From NCBI GenBank assembly GCA_900767915.1, contig CAAGAX010000050.1, positions 1-44,195 of the forward strand: DNA of 44,195 bases, read 5' to 3'. The position numbers and the translations under genes were made by a program. This stretch comes from Acholeplasmatales bacterium. Lineage in GTDB: Bacteria > Bacillota_I > Bacilli_A > Acholeplasmatales > Anaeroplasmataceae. The notes under the pieces were generated by a model, which saw only the letters and a program-made list of their open reading frames with translations, had not been told where the DNA came from and ran no database searches. This document shows positions 8,174-15,542 of the stretch, one piece after another; within the stretch, counting starts at the first letter, position 1; every line of letters begins with the position of its first letter.

Positions 8174-8609
8174 TAGAAGCCTCTATTTCATAAATATTAG
8201 TACCGAATTCTACCATTTGGCCTTCTTTAACTAATATTTTCTTAATTACGCCATCATATGGAGCATTAATTTCATTCATAACCTTCATAGCTTCAATAAT
8301 ACAAAGCTTTTGACCCTTTTTAATAGCATCACCCTCATGAACAAAAGGATCTCCACCCTGATATGGGGCCTCATGGAATGTACCAACAAGTGGGGAGGTG
8401 ATATATAATTTAGAGTCATTATCCTCTTCATTATTATTAGAAGCTGTATTAACATTTGTATTTACTACTTTATCAACAGGTAATGAGATAATTGAATTTG
8501 GATTATTCTTTTCAAGCTTAATCTTAATGTTATCAATCTCTAAATCAATTGAATTAACATTTGATTTTTCAAACATTTGTATTATCTTTTCAACATCATT
8601 TAAATTCAT
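8166..8609 (-). CDS. accB: Biotin carboxyl carrier protein
   Basis: Carries biotin between AccC and AccA/AccD. The C-terminal biotinyl domain has IIEAMKVMNEI; Lys109 in the AMKV motif is the biotinylation site. The preceding segment GGDPFVHEGDAIKKGQ is the exposed thumb and turn typical of bacterial BCCP. A helical N-terminal segment (1-35) is followed by an Asn/Thr-rich flexible linker (about 47-67). 147 residues matches the family. Biotin would be supplied by bioY and attached by birA of the same operon. Confidence 0.95.
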   Translation of the reverse strand: MNLNDVEKIIQMFEKSNVNSIDLEIDNIKIKLEKNNPNSIISLPVDKVVNTNVNTASNNNEEDNDSKLYITSPLVGTFHEAPYQGGDPFVHEGDAIKKGQKLCIIEAMKVMNEINAPYDGVIKKILVKEGQMVEFGTNIYEIEASNV

Positions 8610-8610
8610 A

Positions 8611-8847
8611 TTATTTCTTCTCCTTTAGCTTAGAATTAACTAATTCAACAACATCTTTAACATAAATTAAATTTTGAATTTCTTCCCATTCAATTTGAAT
8701 ATCAAAGGTAGTTTCTAATTCTAATATCATTTCAACAGCATATAAGCTATCAATTCCTAAATCCTCTTTTAGCCTAGCATCCTTAGTAATGCTTTTTTCA
8801 TCAACGCTTGCACATTCAATTAAAAGCTTTTTAATTTCTTCAAACAC
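8611..8847 (-). CDS. Acyl carrier protein (second copy in the operon)
   Basis: A small acidic four-helix carrier of 78 residues. DLGIDSLYAVEM contains the phosphopantetheine site Ser34 in the DSL motif. The start codon is GTG, preceded by GAGG, 16 bases after bioY. The stop is one base before accB. It differs from the first ACP of the operon, which has DSI at its site, so the two carriers may serve different partners or chain stages. A posttranslational phosphopantetheinyl transferase must act on it; AcpS is not in the window. Confidence 0.93.
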   Translation of the reverse strand: MFEEIKKLLIECASVDEKSITKDARLKEDLGIDSLYAVEMILELETTFDIQIEWEEIQNLIYVKDVVELVNSKLKEKK

Positions 8848-8863
8848 GGCTAATACCTCGTTT

Positions 8864-9430
8864 CTAATAAATTGGCTTTGGATTAATTACTGCAATAAGT
8901 CTTACTCGTTCATAAACTCGTTCATAAACAAGAGTAGCTATAAATACACTAATACAATCCTTTAATAAAAATGGAAGTAAGCCAACCTCCAAAATATAAG
9001 ATACAGATTTATCTAATAGTAAATAGTAATTCATAATCAAATACATATAAATTAGTCCTACTATATTAATGATTAATAATCCTAATAACCCTTGAAAGTA
9101 TAGAGCTATTTTAGAATGCTTATTAAATACAATACCAGTAATAAGACTTGAAAGTAAAAAGCCAATAATAAAACCAAAGCTAGGCTTAAAAATATAATCA
9201 AAGCCACCACCACCTGAAAATACAGGAATACCTACAAGTCCCATCAATATGTAAGCTAAAAATACTATAATGGCTTTTTTCCATTTAAGAACATAGCCAA
9301 CCATTATTACAGCAAATGTTTGAAGTGTAATAGGAATAACACCAATATTTACACTTATCTTTGAACATACTATTAATAAAGAAAGCATTATAGCCATATA
9401 ACATAATTCATTAATTTTCAATCTTCGCAT
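8864..9430 (-). CDS. bioY: Biotin transporter substrate-binding protein BioY
   Basis: Membrane S component that takes up biotin, alone or with an ECF module (not in this window). Six or so hydrophobic segments fill 188 residues. Diagnostic features are PITLQTFAVIMVGYVL (about residues 33-48) and GLVGIPVFSGGGG followed by PSFGFIIGF, the BioY signature region. It overlaps the flavin reductase-like gene upstream by 20 bases and ends 16 bases before the second ACP gene. Its place between fatty-acid-type genes and accB fits import of biotin for acetyl-CoA carboxylase in a cell that probably cannot make it. Confidence 0.93.
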   Translation of the reverse strand: MRRLKINELCYMAIMLSLLIVCSKISVNIGVIPITLQTFAVIMVGYVLKWKKAIIVFLAYILMGLVGIPVFSGGGGFDYIFKPSFGFIIGFLLSSLITGIVFNKHSKIALYFQGLLGLLIINIVGLIYMYLIMNYYLLLDKSVSYILEVGLLPFLLKDCISVFIATLVYERVYERVRLIAVINPKPIY

Positions 9431-10148
9431 TTTTTTCCTCTTCCCAATGCATCGCTAAAAATGTTTTATATGCTCCAACTGAAAAAGGAGTTTTCTTTAA
9501 TAATTCCTTTGTTTCATTGGATAAACATTTATTATTCGCAAATTCAAAGCCAGCATCAGTAAATTTCTGTAGAAATTTATTAAGCTTATTTTCATTATGT
9601 AAATCAATTAAAGTCTTTATTTGAGGAACAAATATTGATGTATAATTATTTTTTCCACAAATACAATCATATTGAGCCTTTAATGAATCATAAACAAAAT
9701 CAGATTCTGTATAAGCACATGAAGATATAATAACAAGCTTTTGACCTTCTTTAGGATAACGAATTCCATGAAATGGCTTTCCATCCATCGGAACAGCATC
9801 TCCTCTATAAGTAGACATCATAGGCATCATTCTATCAGTAAATACCTTCATAATGCCAGGCATACCAAAGAAATATAATGGAAATGATTCAATAACAATT
9901 TCTGATTCCATTATTTGATCAATAACATTATTTATATCATCATTTTTAATAACACAATTACCAGCTGTTCTACCCCAGCATGATAAACACCCAAGACAAG
10001 GTGTGATTTTTAAATCAGCTATATTTATAACCTTAACCTCATATCCACCCTTTATTAAGCCATTAATAAAAGCATTAGTAACATGCATTGTAGAGCTGAT
10101 ATTTCTTCTTGGGCTTCCATTTAATACAATAGCCTTTTTTAAAGACAT
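9411..10148 (-). CDS. NAD(P)H-dependent FMN oxidoreductase, flavodoxin-like fold
   Basis: Predicted cytoplasmic flavoprotein of the NADPH-dependent FMN reductase type. The N-terminal strand and phosphate loop AIVLNGSPRRNISSTM (about 6-21) is the FMN-binding signature. CLGCLSCWG (about 54-62) follows, a Cys-rich loop typical of the iron-sulphur flavoprotein-like branch, then FPLYFFGMPGIMKVFTDR, the usual YYFGMPA-type segment. 245 residues includes a C-terminal extension of about 60. It starts one base inside the fabZ stop and ends inside bioY, so it is a true operon member. Family members reduce quinones, nitro groups or flavins. In an operon lacking a recognisable enoyl-ACP reductase it is the only redox enzyme other than FabG, so a role in reducing a chain intermediate is worth testing but unproven. 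Confidence 0.8.
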   Translation of the reverse strand: MSLKKAIVLNGSPRRNISSTMHVTNAFINGLIKGGYEVKVINIADLKITPCLGCLSCWGRTAGNCVIKNDDINNVIDQIMESEIVIESFPLYFFGMPGIMKVFTDRMMPMMSTYRGDAVPMDGKPFHGIRYPKEGQKLVIISSCAYTESDFVYDSLKAQYDCICGKNNYTSIFVPQIKTLIDLHNENKLNKFLQKFTDAGFEFANNKCLSNETKELLKKTPFSVGAYKTFLAMHWEEEKNAKIEN

Positions 10149-10600
10149 TATTCTGCACTTCCGTAAATTTGAGATTTAGGAACCTCTGTAAAGGTCATTT
10201 TACCCTTTGCGTAAACATTTCCTTCAACTAAAACCTTTGCTTCAAATTCAGTTAATGGACCAATAACCTTAGATTTAGAAACTGTAATATCCAATTGATA
10301 TCCTGGAATAACTGGCTTTATAAATTTAAAACCATCAACCTTTAACAATACATAAACCTTATCAGGATCAGTGCCATCATCTTCCATTACTAAGCTTGAT
10401 AATTGAGCACAAGCCTCAATAATTAAAACACCTGGCATTATAGGTGTATCAGGAAAATGCCCCATAAAATATGGCTCATTTATTGATACACACTTAATAC
10501 CTCTAGCACTCTCATTTGGAGTTAGCTCTATAACACGTTCAATCATTTGAAATGGTGGACGTTGTTTTAATCTTTTATTGATATCATTAATATTCATCAT
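10148..10600 (-). CDS. fabZ: 3-hydroxyacyl-ACP dehydratase, FabZ type
   Basis: Removes water from 3-hydroxyacyl-ACP to give trans-2-enoyl-ACP. Hot-dog fold with the catalytic His48 in FMGHFP and Glu62 in PGVLIIEACAQ. The N-terminal RPPFQMIERV corresponds to the usual YPFLLVDRV strand. 150 residues is normal. The start ATGATG overlaps the fabG stop by 4 bases. I choose the first ATG; the second is equally possible. Confidence 0.95.
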   Translation of the reverse strand: MMNINDINKRLKQRPPFQMIERVIELTPNESARGIKCVSINEPYFMGHFPDTPIMPGVLIIEACAQLSSLVMEDDGTDPDKVYVLLKVDGFKFIKPVIPGYQLDITVSKSKVIGPLTEFEAKVLVEGNVYAKGKMTFTEVPKSQIYGSAE

Positions 10601-11328
10601 AGTGATAGTCCTCCATCAATAGTAATAACCTGTCCTGTAATATAAGACATTTCATCACTACATAAATGAGAAACTAAAGCTGCAACCTCACTAGCCTTAC
10701 CTAAACGATGAAGAGGAATATTCTTTAAATATTCTTCCTTTTTTTCTTCAGGAATTGCATCAAGCATCTCAGTTTCAATGAAGCCTGGAGCAATAGCATT
10801 TACACGAATTCCATAAGGAGCTAATTCTTTAGCAAGGGTATGAGTCATTGAATTAACAGCACCCTTTGTAGCACTATAAACGCTTTGTCCTGCTAAAGCA
10901 AATTGTCCACTTACTGAAGACATATTTATGATAACACCTGATTTTTTCTTAAACATTTTCAATGCACATTGCTGAGCACAATAGAAATATCCTTTAACAT
11001 TTAAGTTGAAGCAAGCATCTAAATTATCCTTATTTAGCATTAATAAAAGCTCGTCTCTAACAATTCCAGCATTATTAACTAAAACATCAATTGAACCATA
11101 AGCCTTAAATACTTCTTTAACCATTCTCTTAACATCATCAAGATTAGAAACATCAGCCTTACAAATCATTCCATCTCCGCCTAAAGCTTTAATTTCATCT
11201 AATGTTTCAATAGCCTTTTGATCAGAATGACTATAATTAACAACTACAGTATAGCCATCCTGAGCTAATCTAATAGCGCAGCTACGACCAATTCCTCTAG
11301 AAGCACCAGTAACAATTGCAACCTTCAT
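10597..11328 (-). CDS. fabG: 3-oxoacyl-ACP reductase
   Basis: NADPH-dependent reduction of 3-oxoacyl-ACP. Classic short-chain dehydrogenase of 243 residues with TGASRGIG (7-14), NNAGIV (85-90), the catalytic Ser138, Tyr151 and Lys155 (YSATK), and the C-terminal TGQVITIDGGLSL. It lies 8 bases after the double ketosynthase and is coupled to fabZ. Confidence 0.95.
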   Translation of the reverse strand: MKVAIVTGASRGIGRSCAIRLAQDGYTVVVNYSHSDQKAIETLDEIKALGGDGMICKADVSNLDDVKRMVKEVFKAYGSIDVLVNNAGIVRDELLLMLNKDNLDACFNLNVKGYFYCAQQCALKMFKKKSGVIINMSSVSGQFALAGQSVYSATKGAVNSMTHTLAKELAPYGIRVNAIAPGFIETEMLDAIPEEKKEEYLKNIPLHRLGKASEVAALVSHLCSDEMSYITGQVITIDGGLSL

Positions 11329-11336
11329 AAAATCAC

Positions 11337-13730
11337 CTATTCCTTTGTTAATATAACAGCTGAATATGATCCACCAGAACCATAAGCTGTAACTAAAATA
11401 TTCTTAACATCCTTAGCGTTAACAGTAGTCTTAGTGATTTCATCACCATTTACTAAATATGAACGCTTGTCTTCTTTAATATCTCCTGATAATAATAATG
11501 CAGCATGACAACAAGCTAAAGCAGCACTATTAGCTCTACCCTCACCAAGTCTTTCCTTTACAGTAAAGATTGGAGTTTTTGAAAGCTTATCACCAAATAC
11601 ATTCTTATAAGCATTAAGCTCTAATGTATCTACAGTCTTTGAACCATTAGCAAATCCTGAAATTGCATCAATATCATCAATAGTTAAATTACTATCACAT
11701 AATGCTTCCTTAATTGCAATTTCTAAAGCTTGATTAGAGCCTTCTAATGTAGCAAATTCTACATTATGATGTGCTAGGCCATAGCCTGCTACATAACAAT
11801 ACTTTTTAGCATTTCTATTATTAGCACTTGATTCAGATTCAACTAATAAAGTTGTAGAACCATCAGCTAAGCTAAAGCCATAACCATTAGAATAAGGAGC
11901 ATTTACAGTTTCACTAACATAGCCAAGCTTATTATATAATTCATCAATAATTTCAATATTTTCATCACATCCAGATGCTAAAATTGCTTCTTCTTTACCT
12001 TCTTCAATAAGGTTTTTAGCATAAGCTACAGCATGTAAGCCTGATTGGCTACCATTTGTAATAGTTACATTGTAGCCTTTAACTCCTGAACAAATTGATA
12101 AATAACCACCAGCAGCATTATAAACTGTATTAGGGAACTTAAATGCACTTCCATAAGCATTACCCTTTTGAGCAATTGAATCCTCAAATACACATCCCAT
12201 GCCTAATGCTCCTTCTGATGTACCTACAACAATACCAATTTTAGTTGCATTTTCATCAGTAATTGTATAACCAGAATTCTTTAATGCAGCCATACCAGAT
12301 ACAGCCTCTAATTGAGAGAAATTATCAAGCTTTCTATAAAAAGCCATCTTTAAGCCTAATTCATTATAATCATCTGAAGTAACAGTTGAATGAACTGATG
12401 TTTCAGTAATTACCTTATCTTCATTTACTATATTAATATAATTTGAAACACCATTTCCTAAAGGTGAAACAATACCAAAGCCTGTAATACAAGCTCTTTG
12501 TTTTGTTTCAGGTAATACAACATTTCCTTCATTCTTTGAAAAAACAATACTAGCATTATTTCCACCAAAGGCAAATGAGTTACTCATTACTGTAGTTAAT
12601 TCCTTTTCATGAGCCTTATTAGGAACAAAGTCAATTTTTCCAGCCTTTTCCTTTAAAGCTACTAAATCCTCATCACTATAGCCTAATGTTGCAGGAACTA
12701 CATTATTAGTTAATGCCTTAATAGCAAATACTGCTTCAATAGCACCAGCTGCACCTAAGCAGTGACCTACCATTGCTTTAGTTGATGAAACACTTAAGTT
12801 ATCAGTTTCAGAATCAAAAATTGTATGTAAAGATAAGAATTCTGCATTATCATTCTTAGCAGTACCAGTACCATGAGCATTAATATAGCCAATTTCCTTT
12901 GCTTCAATACCTGAAGATTCAATAGCCCAACGAATAGCATTCATTTGGCCCTCTCCATCAGGACGAGGTGCAGTTATATGGTGAGCATCACTTGAAACAC
13001 CACTACCTAACACCTCACAATAAACCTTAGCATTTCTCTTTTTAGCATGCTCATATGATTCAACTATAACACATCCTGAGCCTTCTCCTAATGTGATACC
13101 TGTACAATGATTAAATGGAGAACATGGATTTTGATCTAATGCATGTAAGGCTAAAAATCCAGAATAAGGAACAGAAGCGAATGCATCAGCACCACCTGCT
13201 ACAACAATATCAGCCTTACCAGCTCTAATTAAATCACATGCATAAGCAATACTAATAGTACCTGCAGCACAAGCATTTGCAACATTAGTTACAACACCAC
13301 CAGCATGACAATCTCCAGCAACCTGTGAAGCAATTGCAGAAATAGGCATTTTTCTAACATCGCTCTTATCTCTATTATTTTTATAATAATGCTCAATTGA
13401 AACTACTCCACCAACACATGAACCAATTATAACACTAACTCTTGGGTCATTATTAAAATCAGTTAAACCAGCATCCTTTAATGCCTCACGTGCCGCTTTA
13501 ATACAAAGCTTAGATACACGATCCATATCTTCACTAACCTTAACATCATCAAGATTACTATCAACCTCTGCTGCAAGTGAAGCATAACAATCCTTTGTAT
13601 CTACACTAGTTGTATGCTTAATTCCGCTAACAGAATTTAAAGCGTTATTCCAACATTCTTCAACATTATTTCCAATTGCACTGATCATACCTAAACCAGT
13701 TACAACACATCTATTTTTATTTAAAGTCAT
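11337..13730 (-). CDS. Fused ketosynthase: active KS plus catalytically dead KS (chain-length-factor-like), 797 aa
   Basis: Two thiolase-fold 3-oxoacyl-ACP synthase domains on one chain, about residues 5-400 and 412-797; each begins with the family's V/I-TG-GxxSxxG strand. The first is FabF-like and keeps the triad: Cys154 in NACAAG, His286 in NAHGTGT and His323 in VGHCLGAAG. In the second, my alignment puts Ser561 (NGSQSG), Phe693 (SGFANGS) and Glu726 (VKERLGEG) at these places, so it cannot condense by the normal mechanism. That is the layout of a KS and a KS-like chain-length factor joined head to tail. FabF is normally about 410 residues and homodimeric; here a pseudo-heterodimer would form within the chain. 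AGGAGG precedes the ATG. It is the only ketosynthase in the window, and no FabH is present. Confidence 0.92.
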   Translation of the reverse strand: MTLNKNRCVVTGLGMISAIGNNVEECWNNALNSVSGIKHTTSVDTKDCYASLAAEVDSNLDDVKVSEDMDRVSKLCIKAAREALKDAGLTDFNNDPRVSVIIGSCVGGVVSIEHYYKNNRDKSDVRKMPISAIASQVAGDCHAGGVVTNVANACAAGTISIAYACDLIRAGKADIVVAGGADAFASVPYSGFLALHALDQNPCSPFNHCTGITLGEGSGCVIVESYEHAKKRNAKVYCEVLGSGVSSDAHHITAPRPDGEGQMNAIRWAIESSGIEAKEIGYINAHGTGTAKNDNAEFLSLHTIFDSETDNLSVSSTKAMVGHCLGAAGAIEAVFAIKALTNNVVPATLGYSDEDLVALKEKAGKIDFVPNKAHEKELTTVMSNSFAFGGNNASIVFSKNEGNVVLPETKQRACITGFGIVSPLGNGVSNYINIVNEDKVITETSVHSTVTSDDYNELGLKMAFYRKLDNFSQLEAVSGMAALKNSGYTITDENATKIGIVVGTSEGALGMGCVFEDSIAQKGNAYGSAFKFPNTVYNAAGGYLSICSGVKGYNVTITNGSQSGLHAVAYAKNLIEEGKEEAILASGCDENIEIIDELYNKLGYVSETVNAPYSNGYGFSLADGSTTLLVESESSANNRNAKKYCYVAGYGLAHHNVEFATLEGSNQALEIAIKEALCDSNLTIDDIDAISGFANGSKTVDTLELNAYKNVFGDKLSKTPIFTVKERLGEGRANSAALACCHAALLLSGDIKEDKRSYLVNGDEITKTTVNAKDVKNILVTAYGSGGSYSAVILTKE

Positions 13731-13759
13731 TTTAAATTAATCCTCCTAAATTTGAAGTT

Positions 13760-13781
13760 AGAGGTTGCATCTGCAACCTCT
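13760..13781 (-). promoter_or_regulatory. Hairpin between the first acpP gene and the ketosynthase gene
   Basis: AGAGGTTGCA (13760-13769) and TGCAACCTCT (13772-13781) form an almost gapless GC-containing stem just after the ACP stop codon. No U tract follows on the minus strand, so it is not a standard terminator. It may stabilise the 3' end of an acpP-only transcript or cause partial termination, which would make carrier protein in excess of the ketosynthase. Confidence 0.6.
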
Positions 13782-13793
13782 ACTCACAATATA

Positions 13794-14036
13794 TTACTTA
13801 TTTGCTACAATGTAATCTGCTAAAGTATTAATATTTAAGAAATTCTCTTTAGCTACACCAGTCATAGATACACCAAATGTATCATCAATATAAGAAATTA
13901 ATTCGATTGAATCAATTGAATCAAGACCAATACCCTCACCAAATAATGGAGTATCATATTCTAACTCAGCTGCATCAATTCCTAAATCATTGCAAAAGAA
14001 GTCCTTTAGCTTTTCCTTAATTTCTAATTCTGTCAT
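13794..14036 (-). CDS. acpP: Acyl carrier protein, first gene of the lipid operon
   Basis: An 80-residue acidic carrier protein; the phosphopantetheine attachment site is Ser40 in GIGLDSIDSIEL. Helix 1 (ELEIKEKLKDFF) and the acidic helix 2 follow the ACP pattern. The DSI site is also seen in ACPs of type II polyketide and aryl polyene clusters as well as in some primary ACPs. AAGGAG lies before the ATG. It is the promoter-proximal gene and is separated from the ketosynthase by a hairpin that could raise its relative amount. Confidence 0.93.
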   Translation of the reverse strand: MTELEIKEKLKDFFCNDLGIDAAELEYDTPLFGEGIGLDSIDSIELISYIDDTFGVSMTGVAKENFLNINTLADYIVANK

Positions 14037-14072
14037 TTTTTAAATCTCCTTTAATATTTTTATTTATAATTA

Positions 14073-14089
14073 ATTGAGTCAATCTCAAT
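14073..14089. promoter_or_regulatory. Candidate TetR operator between the lipid operon and its divergent regulator
   Basis: The perfect inverted repeat ATTGAG-TCAAT-CTCAAT lies in the 135-base space between the two divergent genes. On the minus strand it contains TTGACT, and AT-rich -10-like hexamers (TATAAA and others) follow, so it would overlap the operon promoter, although spacing is not ideal. On the plus strand TATAAT (14135-14140) could serve the regulator. A 17-base palindrome here is what a dimeric TetR protein would bind. Confidence 0.5.
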
Positions 14090-14171
14090 AATTATTTAGT
14101 TAACTTTCTTCTTTATTTTTACCCTAAAAAATAATATAATACATATATATATTATTGTAAGGAGGGATAAG

Positions 14172-14717
14172 GTGAATCTTAATACAGATGGTATTAAAAA
14201 ATCCAACGAAGAAATAAATAAACTTACAAGAGAAGCAATCGAAGAAGCCCTTATTCAGCTTATGGCAACAAAGGATATTTCATCTATTTCTGTAACTGAA
14301 ATAGTTGCCAAAGCAGGTGTATCTCGTTCTGCTTATTATAAAAACTATCAATTCAAGGAAGAAATCATTAGAGATTTTCTAACTAGAATCTATTCAACAA
14401 TTATAGCTCACATTGATTTAAGTAATATATCTACTACTCCATATGATACATTTTATTTAATATTTACTGCTTTAAAAATACATGAAAGACTAATTCATCA
14501 ATTAATTCTAGCTAAGCTTAATTTTCCAATTCACTATCTTTGGAAAGGAAAGCATAAAAGCTATACTAGACTTGAGCTATATTCACTAAATTGCTTTGAG
14601 GTAGGATTTACAAACCTTGTTAAGGAGTGGATGGAAAATCAAACTCAAGAATCTATTGAGGATATGGCCAAGCTTTCTACTAATTTATTTCCACAAATAA
14701 AGCTTATATTACAATAA
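14172..14717 (+). CDS. TetR/AcrR family transcriptional regulator
   Basis: Residues 15-62 form a TetR DNA-binding domain: TREAIEEALIQLMA as helix 1, then SVTEIVAKAGVSRSAYYKNY as the helix-turn-helix with the characteristic S-R-xx-Y-Y-x-x-Y pattern. The remaining 120 residues are a divergent, hydrophobic ligand/dimer domain. The start is GTG with AAGGAGGG six bases upstream. It is transcribed away from the lipid operon across a short region with a palindrome, so local control of that operon, perhaps by an acyl ligand in place of FapR or FabT, is the simplest inference. Confidence 0.85.
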   Translation: MNLNTDGIKKSNEEINKLTREAIEEALIQLMATKDISSISVTEIVAKAGVSRSAYYKNYQFKEEIIRDFLTRIYSTIIAHIDLSNISTTPYDTFYLIFTALKIHERLIHQLILAKLNFPIHYLWKGKHKSYTRLELYSLNCFEVGFTNLVKEWMENQTQESIEDMAKLSTNLFPQIKLILQ

Positions 14718-15100
14718 AATCTATAAACCTTGTAAGTCTATCATATACTATCACTAAATCATTTTTCTTACAATAAAAACCAATTCGGAGTAGACAATTT
14801 TTAAAAAAATGTAAATTCAACTTTACATTTGTAAAGCATATTTTACAAAAAAATTAGTATTTTTAAAAAAATATGACTTAAAAACATATTGTATAATTTT
14901 AATAATATATAAAATTATTAATAATTAGAAATAAAAATCCAATAATTTTTTCTAAAAAAAATGTAATTATTCTTACTAATCGTGAAAAGTGGAAAAAATA
15001 TTTTTTTCTAATTACCTTTTATCTCCTATCATAAAACCATACATATAGTTTTGCTTAAGGTAGTTAAATTTATATGTAAATTAGATCTAAATAATAATCA

Positions 15101-15133
15101 AGAGCGAAGATGAAATCTCTTCGTTCTTTTTTT
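15101..15133 (+). terminator. Plus-strand terminator in the gap after the TetR gene
   Basis: AGAGCGAAGA (15101-15110) pairs with TCTTCGTTCT (15118-15127) with one G-U pair, followed by a T run to 15133. It is 385 bases after the TetR stop. It may end that mRNA or a separate small transcript. Between 14718 and 15100 I see only AT-rich sequence with a weak TATAAT at 14892-14897. Confidence 0.75.
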
Positions 15134-15134
15134 A

Positions 15135-15440
15135 TTTGGTGTTACAAGTCTAATTATAAATATTTCATTTTGTAGTATCTTTAAATGAACTTTAAGCATA
15201 TAGCCTCTTTTACAATTTGCTAAGCCTCTTACTTCATTAAAGGAGTATCCATATTTAACAAGATTTCTGCTTTTAGTTTCCGAAATCCTCTACTGTTTCT
15301 AAATAATTATTCTTATTCTTCTATGTAAATACTCATCTATAGATTTAAAAATTATCTTCATTCTTAAAAAGTCTAAAATATTTAACCAATACATTTAATG
15401 AATCTTAAGTTCTACTCGTTATATCACAATTTCGTTTTTG
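15135..15440 (-). pseudogene. Decayed group II intron reverse transcriptase/maturase, C-terminal fragment
   Basis: In one minus-strand frame this stretch reads as the maturase (X/thumb) part of a group II intron protein, broken by stops. Recognisable pieces in order are YWLNILDFLRMK (family GWxNYFxxAxMK), SIDEYLHRRIRIII then stop-KQ-stop-R (family IDxWIRRRIRxxIWKQWKR, with both Trp codons now TAG), TKSRNLVKYGYS (family TRxRNLxKLG) and LANCKRGY (family WANxRKGYW). A TAA stop also lies a few codons upstream of the first piece. No intact N-terminal RT domain with the YADD motif is nearby, and I could not find domain V or VI. This is a relic of a lost mobile element in the 825-base gap between the lipid and aromatic operons. 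Confidence 0.75.
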
Positions 15441-15500
15441 CTTCTACACTCCATTACTATTTTTTATTTACACCTTAGATATATGATATATCCGTCATAG

Positions 15501-15527
15501 AAAAAAAGCCAAGCATAAAAGCTTGAC
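15501..15527 (-). terminator. Terminator of the aromatic amino acid operon
   Basis: GCCAAGC (15508-15514) pairs with GCTTGAC (15521-15527), with one G-U pair, around a six-base loop. A seven-A run at 15501-15507 gives the U tract on the minus strand. It lies 16 bases after the GltD-like stop. Confidence 0.85.
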
Positions 15528-15542
15528 CTTAGTATTTTTCTA

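Noticed and set aside
14985..15005. GTGAAAAGTGGAAAAA resembling an MraZ-box repeat
   Set aside because: Only one imperfect unit is present, and no mraZ or cell-division genes follow.
15101..15133. Domain V of the group II intron relic
   Set aside because: The hairpin is too short, lacks the catalytic triad and bulge of domain V, and has a plus-strand T tract typical of a terminator, although it lies at the right end of the relic.
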